Positions 22,122 through 31,427 of a DNA stretch of 64,000 nt are shown here, in pieces. The stretch is from NCBI RefSeq assembly GCF_002999335.1, contig NW_020312103.1:284971-348970 (forward strand). Direction: 5' to 3'. Source of the stretch: Cyclospora cayetanensis (Eukaryota > Apicomplexa > Conoidasida > Eucoccidiorida > Eimeriidae). The notes under the pieces were generated by a model that saw only the letters and a list, made by a program, of their open reading frames with translations, was not told where the DNA came from and did no database searches. Made by a program: the position numbers and the translations under genes. How positions within the stretch are numbered: the first letter of the stretch is position 1; every line of letters starts with the position of its first letter.

Positions 22122-23923
22122 CTAACCCCTCCCTTTTCCCCCCCTTCTCGCTGGCGCCTCTAAAGGGCAGGAGACTGATTTTCTGCCAAAACTTTTACAC
22201 ATGTGCCAGGCAGCGGGTGGCCGCAAGGAGCTTCTAGCACATGCCCACCGCTGTTGATTGTCGAGTGTCTTCATGTGCTCTGCTTCCCATGATGATATTT
22301 CCTTCAAAAGCTGCTGATCCCGATATCCAACGCATCTATTAAACCAAACCTGCAAGCAGAGTTGCACGAAAAAACCAAGACGAAACATTCAAGTCGCTCG
22401 TTCAGGGCACTGCGATGAGCGCCCACGTTCCATGCAAATGTTCATGCACGTATGTCGGTATGCATGTCTTTATGTATATACGTTCTGTATGCATATCTGT
22501 GTGCATATATATTCTGCATGTATGTTCTGTATGCATATCTGTATGTATATATATTCTGTATGTATGTATTTTCTGCATGTACGTATTTTCTGTATGCATG
22601 TATTTTCTGTACGTACGTATTTTCTGTATGCATGTATTTTCTGTATGTACGTATTTTCTGTATGCATGTATTTTCTGTATGCATGCATATTTTGCATGTC
22701 TGTCTGTAGGCCTGCCTGTCTTGTGATCAGTTTGCCTGTTCAGGTATCTGTCTGTCTGTACACCGTCATGTGCGTGTAGCTAAAAAAAGCGTCTGGCGTA
22801 TCATACCCAATGGGGCTTGCAGGCGTGAAGACGGGTATGCTTGTAGATTCTGTTTTTTTCGTCCTCCTTGGACACGGTTCTGACACATCTATCCAATGCC
22901 AGATAGTACCCCAAGCACTTGACGCAAGATTCATCTACAGCTGCATCGGTGGGTCCCCCCAAAGCGCCAGCCTCGCCGCCATCTGCATTACTACTTTTCT
23001 CGCAGCTGCTGCTGCTGCTGGATCTGTTGCTGCTAATCCCGCACCCTTCTGGTGTGTCAGCTGCTGCTGCCTCCCTGCTGAATGGATTTCTTCGCTGTTT
23101 CGTTGCAAAGTGATTCTCCGTTTGCTGCTCGTATTCCTCGAACGCCACGAGTTTCTCAACCTGCTGATACGTGTGCTGGAGGTCTTGCCTTTCCATTTCC
23201 ATGGCTTCCGGCATCTTCGGGAGCCTCATGACGTGCTTATACGCATGCAGCTCGCCCAGGGTGTACCCGTACTTCTTTTCTGCGGTTCTCAGCTTGTTTT
23301 CTGCGGACTGCTTATTTTTGAACAGGAAATATCGCGAGGCGCGGAGATCTGGATCCGCCTGGTCCGCCTCCCTATCCCGGAAGAAGATCCCCATCGTCGC
23401 AAAAGGCTGCAAGACGTCCCCAGCAGCACAGCGCCAGCAGTGCCGTTTGGCTTCTTCCGTTCCTCTGGTAAGAGCCCTGTGGACTGACAGAGGAACCGCG
23501 CTCACGACGGCGCATGCATGCCATGAACACCCCTTTCTCTGCTCTTCCTTGGACCGTTTTCCACTGCGTTTCAAGCCTCGGTGTCTCGTTTTTCGGGCGA
23601 GAAGGAGCCTCCGTCTCGCAGTTTCGCGCCCTCCGAGACACCCACTGCCGTCTGTGCGGGAGAGCGTCCCTCGAAACTGGCTGTAAAAATACACGCACCG
23701 GACGGCGCACTCACTCAGGCATCCCCAAGTTCTCAAATCTGATTAACTTATCTCGAATCATTGTGCTTTCTACATCCTGAACGCAAGCTTTCTTCATAAC
23801 GGCCTGCTGGGCAATGTTGCTGGCTGCTACTACGTCGGGGCTGTCGCTGGCTCTTGGGCTCCGGCTGCCTCGCCGGGTGTCTCCGAGACGGCCAAACGGA
23901 CTATTTGCACCCTTTGCATGCAC
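22122..23923 (-). CDS. Twin-CX9C (CHCH) mitochondrial protein, 3 exons, 333 aa
   Basis: Probably a mitochondrial intermembrane-space or respiratory-complex protein folded by the MIA40 relay; its exact role is unknown. Exons: 23923-23715, 23371-22807, 22349-22122 (1,002 nt, phases match). The exon 2 donor is TGG/GTATGA. The exon 3 acceptor CTTGCAG follows a clear pyrimidine tract. The joined C-terminus has two CX9C motifs: Cys222-Cys232 (CLGYYLALDRC) and Cys254-Cys264 (CKPHWVWFNRC), the second formed only after splicing. The 21-residue gap between the pairs is longer than usual. The middle is charged and helical with YFLFKNKQSAENKL and YGYTLGELHAYKHV segments, then a Ser-rich linker. It starts 70 bp from the divergent glutaredoxin-like gene. 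The exon 1 start and the exon 2 acceptor (at the Glu-Glu-Ala-Asp junction) are inferred. The tail after about residue 300 may be untranslated if another intron exists. Confidence 0.7.
22430..22705. repeat. TATTTTCTGTATGCATG minisatellite
   Basis: Tandem, alternating units of TATTTTCTGTATGCATG and TATTTTCTGTACGTACG type (about 16-17 nt), preceded by degenerate ATATATTCTGTATGCATA copies. It lies in the 457-nt intron between exons 2 and 3 of the CHCH gene (22806-22350). Many units carry a TGCATG palindrome. Confidence 0.85.
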
Positions 23924-23993
23924 CCAAATGCAGCTTTGTTGACATTGTAAAAAGCGTGCCTACCAACCCTCCACGGCTCGCGAGCAAAAACGC
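23924..23993. promoter_or_regulatory. Putative bidirectional promoter between CHCH and glutaredoxin-like genes
   Basis: Only 70 bp lie between the two divergent candidate start codons. It carries a TTTGCATGC motif close to the minus-strand start. Transcription starts may lie inside either annotated 5' end, which would move the start codons. Inferred from gene layout only. Confidence 0.35.
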
Positions 23994-25100
23994 ATGTGCG
24001 GCTTCCGTCCGGCGCCCGCCTCCCTCCGCAGCAGTGGGGCACAGCCCTTGTTGAACTTCTGCTTCTTCGCCGCTTCTCGTCGATTCCGTGCTTCTGCTTC
24101 GCCAATCTTCGACTTTAATCCCCCTTTTCGTGTTCCTGCCATCCGCGGCAGCAGGCGGAGGTACTGCCGCGCAAAGACTGCCTTCGAAGTCTCTCGTCGC
24201 CTGACTGGGCAGCAGCAGCAACAGCAGCAGCAGGCTTCCCCCCCCTTCCTCCCCCAAGGCATCGAAGCCTCATCAACGCGAAACTGGCGGCCGTTTTCAA
24301 CGAATTCGCAGCACCACCACCACAGAAACGAAGAAGAGGCGGGAAGATCGCCTACGGGGCAGCTCCTCCAGCGAGCACAGCAGCCGAACGTTTGCGTGCT
24401 CCTCATCGGTACAGACAGCTGCAGCCTTTGCACCAAGGCAGCTCTGTCTGTGCAGCGGATCGCCTCGGCTTTGAGTTTGCCGCTCCTCTGCCACACAAGC
24501 GCGGCTACTGCCCCCGCCTTCCCCTCCCCAGCAGCCCTTGCGGCAGCCTTAAAAGCCTTCCAAACCTCCGTGCAAGAATTTCCCCCGCAGGTGCACCAAG
24601 CGAACGCTAAGCCCCTCCTTCTCTCCTGCCACGACTCCCCCACGGCAATAAAGGCCCCTAGCGACTGCGCAGCCCATCCGTCTGCATGCGAGAGTTTCGC
24701 TGACGAGGCTGCTGAATCCAACAGCCTTCCAGCCATCGCACCTTTCCCTGTGTTCTTCGCTGCACCCAACAGAAGCAACAACACCAACAAAAGCAGCGAC
24801 ACCAACAAAAGCAGCAAGCAACGCCTCTCGGATACCCCCCCAAGTGCGGAAGCTGCTTTCTCCCCAGTTGACCCCTCCGCTTCCAAGGTGTCTGTGGAGC
24901 TGCATAAACTGAGTCTTGACGATACTTCCACTGTTGCCCAGTTGAGACTAACCCCTCGCGAAGAAGAGGCTCTGCGTGCTCACGTACCAGTTGTGTTTGT
25001 GGGGGAACTCGCTGTCTCGTGGCTCAAGTTCAATGCACCGGCAATACGCACAGCCATCTTGAACGAAGTAAACAAGCGGCAGCGGGATTTTTACAATTAA
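23994..25100 (+). CDS. Glutaredoxin-like (DUF836/thioredoxin-fold) protein, 368 aa
   Basis: Single-exon gene. The N-terminal 70 residues are Arg/Ala/Ser/Phe-rich without acids, typical of an organellar transit peptide. A poly-Gln run follows at 73-80. At about 133-146 comes a beta strand then NVCVLLIGTDSCSLCTKAAL, the strand-CxxC-helix start of glutaredoxin-like domains, with Cys143 and Cys146 as the probable redox pair. The C-terminal part has VPVVFVGELAVSWLKFN, matching the cis-Pro strand of the fold. About 180 residues of Ala/Ser/Asn-rich insert separate the two halves, far longer than in bacterial relatives of about 80-100 aa. Likely a mitochondrial or plastid thiol oxidoreductase or Fe-S accessory protein; the substrate is unknown. 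It is divergent from the CHCH gene and upstream of TIM17, so the neighbourhood is mitochondrial in flavour. Confidence 0.72.
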   Translation: MCGFRPAPASLRSSGAQPLLNFCFFAASRRFRASASPIFDFNPPFRVPAIRGSRRRYCRAKTAFEVSRRLTGQQQQQQQQASPPFLPQGIEASSTRNWRPFSTNSQHHHHRNEEEAGRSPTGQLLQRAQQPNVCVLLIGTDSCSLCTKAALSVQRIASALSLPLLCHTSAATAPAFPSPAALAAALKAFQTSVQEFPPQVHQANAKPLLLSCHDSPTAIKAPSDCAAHPSACESFADEAAESNSLPAIAPFPVFFAAPNRSNNTNKSSDTNKSSKQRLSDTPPSAEAAFSPVDPSASKVSVELHKLSLDDTSTVAQLRLTPREEEALRAHVPVVFVGELAVSWLKFNAPAIRTAILNEVNKRQRDFYN

Positions 25101-25310
25101 GGAGACTTGGCACTGGGGTTGTGAAGGAAGTTTGGAGTGAGTGTACGTGTTTGTGAGTGTATTTTGGGAGCCCTCGCTTAAAAGGGCCCCCCCCCCCTTG
25201 CTTCAGCACGACACGGGATATACCTTCTAGAGTTTGAACTCAGCGCTTTTTGCACATAACGGCGGGGTGTCTACGTGCTGTGGATGTGGAAACTGTTGCT
25301 CTCCCGCACC

Positions 25311-25485
25311 GCAAGCCGTAAGAGCAACTGCAGTAGCAAGAGCAACTGGAGCATCCGCAAGCCGTAAGAGCAACTGCAGTAGCAAGAGCAACTGGAGCAT
25401 CCGCAAGCCGTAAGAGCAACTGGAGTAGCAAGAGCAACTGCATGAGCATCCGCAACTGCAATAGCAAGAGCAACTGCTGCAGCAA
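25311..25485. repeat. 46-bp minisatellite upstream of TIM17
   Basis: About three tandem copies of a 46-bp unit beginning GCAAGCCGTAAGAGCAACTG. The first two (25311-25356, 25357-25402) are identical and later ones are degenerate, with internal AGCAACTG sub-repeats. It ends about 60 bp before the TIM17 start codon, so it lies in the promoter or 5' UTR. Confidence 0.85.
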
Positions 25486-25547
25486 GAGCGCTGTGTATTT
25501 GTGTAGGCCGTCTCTGAAAGAGTCTTTTGACGCAATATTCTTGAACT

Positions 25548-25955
25548 ATGGCGGGAAGCCGTGACTTGAATAGGGAGCCTTGCCCAGATCGCATCCTCGA
25601 TGACTTAGGAGGCGCTTTTGGCATGGGTGCCTTGGGGGGATTTTTGTGGCATTTTGCGAAGGGCTGGCGTAATTCTCCAAAGTATGAAAAGTGGAGAGGC
25701 GCATTGTTTTCGGGATCGCTCAAATCTCCGACAGTGGGGTCTGCCTTTGCAACGTGGGGTGGCATCTTTTGCGCCTTCGACTGCACACTGGCCTACGCAC
25801 GAGGCGGCAAGGAAGACAGCTGGAATCCAGTGTTGGCAGGAGCTGCTACGGGAGGGGTCCTCTCCATGAGATCGGGGTGGAGAAGCTGCGCGAGGAACGC
25901 TGCCGTTGGTGGTATTCTTCTAGGCATCATTGAAGTCGTGCAGATTGTAGGCTAA
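25548..25955 (+). CDS. TIM17: Mitochondrial import inner membrane translocase subunit TIM17 (135 aa)
   Basis: Channel-forming subunit of the TIM23 presequence translocase in the mitochondrial inner membrane. Single exon, complete, usual short-family length. The N-terminus has the diagnostic REPCPDRILDDLGGAFGMGALGG block, followed by four hydrophobic segments rich in Gly (about 20-37, 63-82, 95-108, 115-134). Cys12 and Cys75/Cys79 occupy positions like the yeast Tim17 disulfide pair. The common DDCG of other TIM17s reads DDLG here. The start at 25548 gives the expected distance to the REPCP motif. It follows a 46-bp minisatellite and lies downstream of the glutaredoxin-like gene on the same strand. 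Confidence 0.92.
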   Translation: MAGSRDLNREPCPDRILDDLGGAFGMGALGGFLWHFAKGWRNSPKYEKWRGALFSGSLKSPTVGSAFATWGGIFCAFDCTLAYARGGKEDSWNPVLAGAATGGVLSMRSGWRSCARNAAVGGILLGIIEVVQIVG

Positions 25956-26397
25956 AGGCTGCCTTTCTAATAGGCGTGATAGTACACACAGCACCTTTGG
26001 GCAGTCGCACGCGACCGCGCCAGTGTTGCTAATGTTACATACAACTATGTAGAGATATACTTATAGATGCCGTACATATGCGCGGCGTTCGGTAGATGCA
26101 TGGATAGATGCCTCTCTTCAGTGCCTGTTAGGGGGCCCACCTCCCCACATGCATACAACTCAGAATGCGCAAGCAGAAAATGCTCTTGTTTTTTCTCCTC
26201 CTCTTTTTTCTCTCTTCGTTGTCTTCGCATGTGTGCATTCCCGTTTTCTGGCCGTGGTGCGAGATCTCGTGCAGCTGCTTTCGTGTGGAGGAGAGACAGC
26301 TAGCCGGCACGTGTTTTTTGTGCGTTGGGTGTCTCGAGTGTGTTTCGCTCTTTCGCGCGTTTGAGGTCGGTGCCGTTTTTGCGTCGTGCTGCTGCAG

Positions 26398-26844
26398 ATG
26401 TTTCTGCGTGGCGCACCCTCCATGACGCCGCGCAAACAGTTCCAGCAGATGAAGGAGTACGAAGAGCTGCAGCAGCAGCAGCAACAGCAGCAGCAAAGGG
26501 CAGCGCCCGTGTCGCTGTGGTCTCGCTTTCTCCCTGCCAGCGGATCCTCTCCGACTGCCGCCTCTGCATCGCCCTCTGAGCTGCTGCATGACTCTGCGGC
26601 TCTGCGGTGAGCGGGGAGAGGCTTTCAAGGCGTGTGCTCTTCTCGTCGTGGAACGTGCAGAAGCTTGCTTGGCGTACGGGAAGCACGACACACGAACACA
26701 TGGCTAGGAGGCGGGAACGAGTCTTTTTATGCACAGTGGGGCAAGAGCTTCGGGGGCGCGTTCCTTGAAATCCATGCCGCAATTTCTGCGGTTAGCTGGC
26801 GGTTATTTGGCTTTCTGATCAGTGGCAGCGAGAAGCTGCCTTGA
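26398..26844 (+). CDS. Small hypothetical protein, 2 exons, 130 aa
   Basis: I do not recognise the family. Exons 26398-26606 and 26661-26844 are joined by a short 54-nt GT-AG intron (CG/GTGAGC ... GTGCAG/A) and sum to 393 nt in phase. The N-terminal half is basic, then Gln-rich (CAG run 26465-26500). The C-terminal half contains GGNESFYAQWGKSFGGAF followed by a hydrophobic stretch (IHAAISAVSWRLFGFLISG), a plausible single membrane helix. It follows the TIM17 gene on the same strand. A mitochondrial or secretory membrane protein is possible but not shown. An upstream exon cannot be excluded because the start lies right after a CTGCAG. Confidence 0.55.
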
Positions 26845-27005
26845 GGAGGATCCGTCCTTCCGAGGGGTGTGCTAGGGGTGTCGCTTCTCCCCTCAGCAGC
26901 ACAACACAGTGCCAGAGGGCAGCGGCCGCTGCGCCGCCGTGGCTGGTGTCAATATCTGGCCCTTACTGTTAGCAGCGGCGCAACGCACGCGCGCACATAA
27001 GGGAT

Positions 27006-27108
27006 GGAAAAGGGAGGGGTAAGGAAAAGGGAGGGGTAAGGAAAAGGGAGGGGTAAGGAAAAGGGAGGGGTAAGGAAAAGGGAGGGGTAAGGAAAAGGGA
27101 GGGGTAAG
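27006..27108. repeat. 17-bp G-rich minisatellite (six copies)
   Basis: Six head-to-tail copies of AAAAGGGAGGGGTAAGG, almost without divergence. The GGG and GGGG tracts at regular spacing on the plus strand could form G-quadruplexes. It resembles telomere-like G-rich arrays in composition, but the unit is not the apicomplexan heptamer. Confidence 0.9.
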
Positions 27109-27135
27109 GCAGATTAGGGAAGGCCGCCTCATCCT

Positions 27136-27492
27136 GTGTGGGCCCTTCCAGTTGCCCCTTGGCTGTTGGCTTTGTCATTGTTATGGCGGCTTTGCTGCTG
27201 CCGAGAAACCACACGCATTCTGTTCGTGGCTGCGAACGGCGCTGCACCAAGCGTTGCTGTCAATTTGGGAGCAGTGGGTTCGGTTCGGTTGCAGCAGGCG
27301 GAAACACGCAGGCCTGGTCGCTTCGCGCGCTTCAGATTTAGCATTAGAGCGAAATTTTCTCACAGCCTGCTGAGCGAGTCCTTCACAGCGTTGCAGCAGG
27401 GTAGGCAGGCAAGAGGCGAGCCTCGCCTCCTGGGGCGCACCGCAGGAGGAGTGCCAGAAAGACGCTCTGCCTCTACTTATTGCCCTATTTAG
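27136..27492 (+). CDS. Possible first exon encoding a signal-peptide-bearing protein
   Basis: Open frame of 118 codons starting MWALPVAPWLLALSLLWRLC, a good secretory signal sequence, followed by about 90 residues rich in Arg, Ala and Ser and poor in acids. That pattern fits an apicoplast bipartite leader or a chance frame. I could not connect it to a downstream exon. Low confidence. Confidence 0.22.
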   Translation: MWALPVAPWLLALSLLWRLCCCRETTRILFVAANGAAPSVAVNLGAVGSVRLQQAETRRPGRFARFRFSIRAKFSHSLLSESFTALQQGRQARGEPRLLGRTAGGVPERRSASTYCPI

Positions 27493-28654
27493 GAGACGAG
27501 GGGAGGGTTTGAACGAGTGGTGCTGCTCGGAGGCTGCCGCGCAAGCACGCCTTCCCGGCGTCTCACGAAGCGCCGCCCACGCAGGCCTTCCCCAAGTACC
27601 CTCCAAAGCCTCCTTCCCTAGAAGCGCAACAGTTTAGGGGATTGCCTCATGCCTCATGCCGAACCTTGGAGGAGGCTACCCCGTGCAGCAGCCGCAACAA
27701 CAAGAACAACGCGTGCCGCTGCCTCGGCGACGCGCCGCGAAGGAGGAGCATGATGGCAATTCTCTCTGACGTATCTGCGTTGGCACTGTGCAGCATGCAG
27801 CCAGGCTTTTGGGCGTGAAAGGCAGTGCAGTGCGAAGGGATGCGCTTTTTGGCTGCAGTGCGCAGAGGGCCTCTGCCCGCTGCAGTCGGAGAAAAAAGCG
27901 CATCGCATCGCGCCGCTGCACCTCGCAGCGGCAGCTAAGGCAGCTAAAGCGCACTAAGCGCCAACTGGCCAACCCGCGCTTCCTCGCTACTACTGCTCGC
28001 GCTGTGCGGCTTCACAGCTCTAACACAACCAACCCTCCCAAAAAGCAGCTCGCGCGGAAGCACCCGCACGAGGGTGAGTCGTGCGGGGATGCGCCTTGCT
28101 ACAAAGTCTCTCGCGAAAACGCTTGCTGCTGGCGAACGGCCTCGCGAAAAAGACACACCTGCGGGGCAAGGGAAAAGCGTGCCTTTCTTCCGCCAGCCTC
28201 TCAAGCACGCAGCCAGCGTGCCTGCACACTGCGGGAGGGGAACTGGACTAGGGAAAGAAAGAAAGGGGGCGCTCGGAGCTGGCAGCGATCACCGCTGCAG
28301 CCTACCGGTGGCCCCCCCCATGTTTGTGCGTGGCTTCGCGACAAAAGCGTTTTTTTGTTGGTGATATCGCGAAGAAGAGGGTCGAATCTTGGAAGGCGTC
28401 GCTAAGAAGCGCAAGCCTGCGAGATTCTGCATCACGCGAGGCAACAGACACACCAACAGAAAAAGGCAGGGGAGGACGAAGCGCTGCTTTGGAGGGGGCG
28501 TGTATGTACACCCCAGCAGGGGGTGTATGTGCACCGACGCCGTGTGGAAGCACCCTCCTCGACACTAAACTTCCCCCTCAAAATACCACTCCAACAACCA
28601 CCCCAAAAATTCTACAACACTGCGACGCCCGCAGCAGCAGCCCGTTGCTGTGCC

Positions 28655-28692
28655 TCCATGCATGCAGCATGCAACATGCTGCATGCTGCATG
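28655..28692. promoter_or_regulatory. Cluster of overlapping TGCATGC motifs forming a 12-bp inverted repeat
   Basis: Arms 28660-28671 and 28675-28686 are perfect reverse complements with CAA between them. The stretch carries several overlapping GCATGC/TGCATG units. TGCATGC is a known binding motif of apicomplexan AP2 factors, so this could be a regulatory site, but no neighbouring gene start is established. Confidence 0.4.
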
Positions 28693-29477
28693 CTTTCACG
28701 CGGCAATAAAGAACCGAGGCACCACCCTCTCCTAACGCATGCCTCCCCTGCCTTCCCACCACCCACGGTGTGCTAAAACTATCTCGTTCTGCCCCTGCAG
28801 AAGCTGTCTAGACTCCTCACACGCGCACGCCACGACTTACCTGGTGTACAGGCACCTCCAGCGTCGGGACAAGGGCGCTTGACAATTGCTGCTCTTCCTG
28901 CACGTTGCCCAACGCAAGCACCAGAAGCTCTCCGGGTGTGGCCGTTGAGTGTACATACAGCCGGCAAGGCAGAGGGGGGGCATGCCACGTCCACACCAGG
29001 GAACGAGCAAGCGAAGCATGGAGCAAGCGCATATATGAATATCCGCATATCTGGATATTGGTACAGCTATATACACATATACATACATTCGTATTTTCAC
29101 CAAACGCACTCGAACGAACGTATATATATACACTCCTCTATACACATCAATACTTACCTACCTACATACATATATAGGCGTACAAATATTTGCATACACA
29201 TGTGTATATATGCATATAAAGGCATATGAATACACCGATACACACCTATGGACACTCATATATGCATATACACACATATGTATACACATATAGATACACC
29301 GAGAGAGAGGGAGAGAGAGAGACGAGGAAAGTTTGATCGAACGCGCTATAGAGTTGAGCTTTGCAGCAGAGAAGCTAGTGGTTAGGTCTGAGTGTTAGAG
29401 GGTGCTTGCGCATTTTTCAACGCTTCTAAAGGCCTTGAAGAGGCTCTTAAGGACCCCTCCACTCCCGTGCTCAGGGG

Positions 29478-31427
29478 TTAAGGGGCAGCTTCCCGCACCG
29501 CTTGATTGTCGTTTTCGACGCGTCCATTTGGAGAGGAAGAAGAAATAGCATCGTATCGCATTTTGTGAGTAGCTGTTGTAGCAGAAGAGAGCACTTCTTC
29601 CTGCAGAGCAGGTGTGTGTTGTGCATGACCTCCTTGTGAGCAGGGGATCACCGTGACGGCTGGTAGTCTCCCCCCCTGCGCATGCGTCGCGTTCCCACGA
29701 CAAGCGCGTGTCTCTTGAGAGGCTTCCTCCCAGCCTCGCAAACGCGCCTCGCTCAGCGGCGTAGGCATCCCTGCGGAGGCAGCGAGGCTGCCTCTCGGAG
29801 AAGCGCTTACACTGTCTGTACACCCCGGGGTAAGGCCTGCAGCGTCCCCATGGGCAGCACCGCAGACAGCAGGTGGGACCCCCCCGTTTCGCGTTGCCTT
29901 TTGTGTTTTCCAGCGTGCTGCTTCGCTTTTTTCTGAGTCGCTGCATGCTGATTTTGCTTCGGGTGTGGCGAAGGCGGGAGCTGCGGCAGGGGGAGCTTGC
30001 TGTGCCTCTTGGTCGGTAATGAGACGGTGCTGCTGCAGCCTGCGCAGCGCTTCCTTCGCTTGCCGCTTTCGTGCAATTTCAATGGTGGTCGCTGCAGCGA
30101 CGCCTCTGTGCGTCATTGGCACTAAGGGCGTCTCTGCACTCGCATGCAGCCGCTGCTGCTGCTGCTGCTGCAGCTGCTTCTGCAAGCGGCTTGCGAAGGG
30201 GGTAATGATGGCTGGCTTGGAAGGGCCATGGGAGCACGGGAAGTGGCTTTGCAAGCAAGCCGCTGCGCTGCTGTCTTGCCTGCTCCCACGCCGCGGCAGC
30301 GTAGCCTGCATTGCCTTGTACCGCTCGTCTACGACAAACGTGTGGTTCAAGTGCACCCCCTGCCGATTCCAAACCCCCCGTTCAATTTCCCACTGGCCGT
30401 CTGGAGGGGTGTCTGCTATCCAGCTGCAAGGCTGCTTTGCCCCCTGGCGCTGCTGCCCTCGGGGGGGAGGAAAGGGCCTTTGCGGCGTTCGTACACTGGG
30501 CTGCGGTAGCTCGGAACTTGTCGCAGTGTCTGCCGTCTCACAGGACTGCGAAGCCTCAGCTGCGTCGACGTTCTCGGCAGACAGCGGCAAGTGAGGGGGG
30601 ATGCTGCTGCCCGCAGGCTTCGCGTCTGCTAGGCAGCGCTCCTGAGCCAGTGGAAACTCGCCTCTCTTTTGCAAGGCAGAACTCGGGGAAGCAGACGAAG
30701 AAGAGGGGAGAAAGAAAAGGTCGCTGTGCCGCCTGCGACGGTGCTCTTGCTCTTCTCGCTCGACATGCGCGCGCAGAGCGGCGGCGGCGGCTGCAGCTGA
30801 GACGCTTCGGCAATCTGCCAGCAAGTCGCCACCACAAGAGGCAGTGCTTCCTTCGGAATGGTTGGTCTCTGGGGGCTGGGAGTGGCATCGGCCAGATCCG
30901 CGTAGCTTGAGAGGTACCAACAGACTCCGCATGCCGCGAGTGTGGCGAGATTTCCCTCCTACAGACCTCTCTGCGTCACGCAGGGAGGCTTCCTGTTGCG
31001 CAGATAAGCTGCCAGCCGGATCGAACGCTATGGGGCTTACGTCTTCTTTGCCGCTGACGGCCTGCGCACTCTCGCTGCGTTCCCAGGAGCTGTCTGTACA
31101 CCTCGTCATTGTCACTGCCGTCCGGGCAGTGCCTTTCCCCCCCCTCCCACTCGCTACCCAGGATTCCAAGTCAGGAGCGATGCTTGTTCCACTACGACTG
31201 CTGCCACACCGCGTTGTGCAGCAGCTGGAAGCCGTGGTGTTGCTGGTAGTGGCGTCCTTGAGCTTCATCTCTCCAATGCGAAATGCGGGAAGAAATCCCT
31301 TTGCCTTGCCTTGACCCACATGGCAGTGAGTAGCGGAGGCTTTTGAAGAAGAGCCATAGTGATCCTGCCGCCCCTGGGAGGGCCAAAGGTGACCTCTTGC
31401 GGCTTCGTGACTCTGGAGTATGCCCAT
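29478..31427 (-). CDS. Low-complexity hypothetical protein, 649 aa
   Basis: Long uninterrupted frame with coding-like composition. I recognise no family. It is rich in Ser, Ala, Gln and Arg and mostly predicted disordered. It contains an Ala-run with charged helix (about residues 213-235), a Ser run, a Gln run (about 430) and an Arg/Lys-Gln helical stretch (TIEIARKRQAKEALRRLQQH). The only globular-looking block is WIADTPPDGQWEIERGVWNR then HLNHTFVVDERYKAM (about 340-390), which may be a conserved motif of coccidian proteins. The Met at 31427 is the first in the frame. The Met at about residue 52 (EMKLKD) is an alternative if the first part is an intron or UTR. Confidence 0.5.
   Translation of the reverse strand: MGILQSHEAARGHLWPSQGRQDHYGSSSKASATHCHVGQGKAKGFLPAFRIGEMKLKDATTSNTTASSCCTTRCGSSRSGTSIAPDLESWVASGRGGKGTARTAVTMTRCTDSSWERSESAQAVSGKEDVSPIAFDPAGSLSAQQEASLRDAERSVGGKSRHTRGMRSLLVPLKLRGSGRCHSQPPETNHSEGSTASCGGDLLADCRSVSAAAAAAALRAHVEREEQEHRRRRHSDLFFLPSSSSASPSSALQKRGEFPLAQERCLADAKPAGSSIPPHLPLSAENVDAAEASQSCETADTATSSELPQPSVRTPQRPFPPPRGQQRQGAKQPCSWIADTPPDGQWEIERGVWNRQGVHLNHTFVVDERYKAMQATLPRRGSRQDSSAAACLQSHFPCSHGPSKPAIITPFASRLQKQLQQQQQQRLHASAETPLVPMTHRGVAAATTIEIARKRQAKEALRRLQQHRLITDQEAQQAPPAAAPAFATPEAKSACSDSEKSEAARWKTQKATRNGGVPPAVCGAAHGDAAGLTPGCTDSVSASPRGSLAASAGMPTPLSEARLRGWEEASQETRACRGNATHAQGGRLPAVTVIPCSQGGHAQHTPALQEEVLSSATTATHKMRYDAISSSSPNGRVENDNQAVREAAP

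Larger units (their letters stand above)
26845..29477. other. Spacer with repeats and weak coding signals
   Basis: Holds a G-rich minisatellite (27006-27108), a plus-strand frame with a signal-like N-terminus (27136-27492), a GC-rich stretch (27.6-28.7 kb) with short Arg/Ala-rich frames on both strands, a GCATGC palindrome cluster (28655-28692) and CATA/TATA microsatellite (29040-29310). No confident gene. Confidence 0.45.

Noticed and set aside
27788..28405. 205-codon plus-strand Arg/Ala-rich frame
   Set aside because: The GC-rich region has long frames on both strands. Composition is biased and no domain or splice context was found.
28841..29000. Minus-strand segment ending LVPTLEVPVHQ before a strong GTAAGT donor
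   Set aside because: No upstream acceptor or start, and no downstream exon with a proper intron length (the nearest acceptor gives only about 40 nt). Kept only as a lead.
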